This document shows, one piece after another, positions 5,221 through 5,772 of a stretch of 5,772 bases of DNA. Below the pieces are notes generated by a model that was not told where the DNA came from, did not search any database, and saw only the letters and a list, made by a program, of their open reading frames with translations. The position numbers and the translations under genes are program-made. This DNA is from JALONO01 sp038209965 (GTDB taxonomy: Bacteria > Bacteroidota > Bacteroidia > Cytophagales > Thermoflexibacteraceae), in contig JBBQXF010000182.1 in the NCBI GenBank assembly GCA_038209965.1, positions 1-5,772 on the forward strand. The letters are read 5' to 3'. The stretch's first letter is position 1, and every line of letters begins with the position of its first letter.

Positions 5221-5388
5221 ATGATGCTTCGGGGCAATGATTTTGATTGGTGTTTTGATTCACAATGGAAGACGTTGGACAACATGCCTATTGGTTCATC
5301 AAAACGAATTGAGTATTTATTTGCTGAACAGCCTATTCCAGAAGAAAATGAAATGTTTACTGAAAGCTCTGTTGAATTGTATTCTTAA
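5221..5388 (+). CDS. Small hypothetical 55-aa protein
   Basis: The frame ATG 5221 to TAA 5386-5388 gives a 55-aa acidic peptide: MMLRGNDFDWCFDSQWKT, then LDNMPIGSSKRIEYLF, then AEQPIPEENEMFTESSVELYS. The composition (many E, S, I and aromatic residues, a charged tail) looks more like protein than chance. I recognise no family. An in-frame stop at 5200-5202 rules out a longer N-terminus, and the second ATG (5224) could be the true start. The stop overlaps the next ATG as TAATG (5386-5390), an arrangement often seen with translational coupling. It could also be the surviving piece of a larger broken gene together with the downstream fragments. Confidence 0.4.
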   Translation: MMLRGNDFDWCFDSQWKTLDNMPIGSSKRIEYLFAEQPIPEENEMFTESSVELYS

Positions 5389-5772
5389 TGAAAAACAAAT
5401 TTCTTGAAGTTGCTTATCCTATTTTATGACCATAGTTATTTTTGTGGTTTTGTATTTTATTTTTGACTGCAGTAGAGCTCAATTTATGTTGTTTTTGGGC
5501 TTAATTTGTTTAGCTACAACCATTACTTTAAAATTGGCAAAATGAAAAACTTTTAATAAGTTGGTTTTTGTATTTTACAATTCCTACTATTAACCGTCAA
5601 GTTGTACTATTTAATTCAGTACTATTTGGTGGTTTAAGCGTAATTTTAATTTGTTGGATCATCTATCTAAAACTAAAATAATGATTCCCTAAAGTATTCT
5701 TTGGATACTTTCTGTTTTCACATTTCTTGGCTGGGCGTTTACAAAAGGGCCAGTCGCAATCCTTCTTTTAGT
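5388..5772 (+). pseudogene. Probable broken membrane-protein gene or small-ORF cluster
   Basis: This stretch is very AT-rich (15 G+C in the 60 bases 5401-5460). Hydrophobic peptides occur in succession in two alternating frames. A 13-aa frame from ATG 5388 ends in a TGA that overlaps the next ATG (5426-5429). A 39-aa frame (5426-5545) has two membrane-like stretches. An open stretch without ATG (5532-5681) includes LFGGLSVILICWIIYLKLK. A last stretch (5693 to the window edge) reads SILWILSVFTFLGWAF. The order and type of segments suggest one multi-pass membrane protein with two or more frameshifts, but AT-rich DNA readily yields hydrophobic peptides by chance. The protein family is not recognisable. 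Confidence 0.35.
5426..5545 (+). CDS. Possible 39-aa two-segment membrane peptide
   Basis: ATG 5426 overlaps the stop of a 13-aa frame (ATGA). The peptide has hydrophobic stretches TIVIFVVLYFIF and FMLFLGLICLATTITL around a short DCSRAQ turn, and ends KLAK. It could be a genuine small membrane protein, or the best-preserved piece of the broken gene that covers this region. No family recognised. Confidence 0.22.
   Translation: MTIVIFVVLYFIFDCSRAQFMLFLGLICLATTITLKLAK

Noticed and set aside
5085..5285. 66-codon minus-strand frame
   Set aside because: Basic, low-complexity peptide with no motif, overlapping the palindrome and the small + strand frame.
5604..5627. Direct repeat GTACTATTT twice at 15-bp spacing, as a possible CRISPR or iteron unit
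   Set aside because: Only two 9-bp copies; they encode the similar peptide pieces VLFNS and VLFGG in the hydrophobic frame, so short chance duplication is enough. No CRISPR array is visible anywhere in the window.

Overview
The window is the accessory end of a type III-B (Cmr) CRISPR-Cas locus, probably from a member of the Bacteroidota. That assignment is inferred from three things: gene starts without clear Shine-Dalgarno sequences, a downstream secreted protein of a style common in that phylum (LKKDGTPD opening, PBCV-adaptor-like tail), and a small single-repeat DUF1508 protein. Every gene I can support is on the + strand.

Layout. Positions 1-216 are the 3' end of cmr6, a RAMP subunit of the Cmr effector. 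After 4-bp gaps come an uncharacterised 169-aa protein with a Cys-rich tail (221-730) and a Csx20-family protein (735-1124), a small family reported to include ring nucleases. After a 74-bp AT-rich gap comes a Csx1/Csx2 (TM1812-type) CARF-HEPN ribonuclease (1199-2530) with its DxTHG motif and RX4H catalytic pair. It is followed 24 bp later by the most interesting gene (2555-4093): an N-terminal CARF-like sensor fused to an intact sigma-54 activator AAA+ domain (Walker A, GAFTGA, Walker B, arginine-finger region) and a Fis-type helix-turn-helix. A 280-bp intergenic region (4094-4373) holds several dyads and a plausible -24/-12 promoter. Downstream are a secreted 146-aa protein (4374-4814), a 51-aa DUF1508/YegP-like protein (4833-4988) and a strong intrinsic terminator (4995-5028). 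The last 740 bases are much more AT-rich and hold a 14-bp palindrome, one small open frame and what looks like a broken membrane-protein gene.

Working model (inference). When the Cmr complex meets target RNA, its Cas10 subunit (outside the window) makes cyclic oligoadenylate. That second messenger could act on two local receptors: Csx1, which would degrade RNA, and the CARF-sigma-54 activator, which would switch on transcription from a -24/-12 promoter. Csx20 would remove the messenger and reset both. The nearest candidate promoter lies just downstream of the activator gene and reads into the secreted-protein operon. This would add a transcriptional output to a type III defence system. Ligand, promoter and regulon are all untested here.
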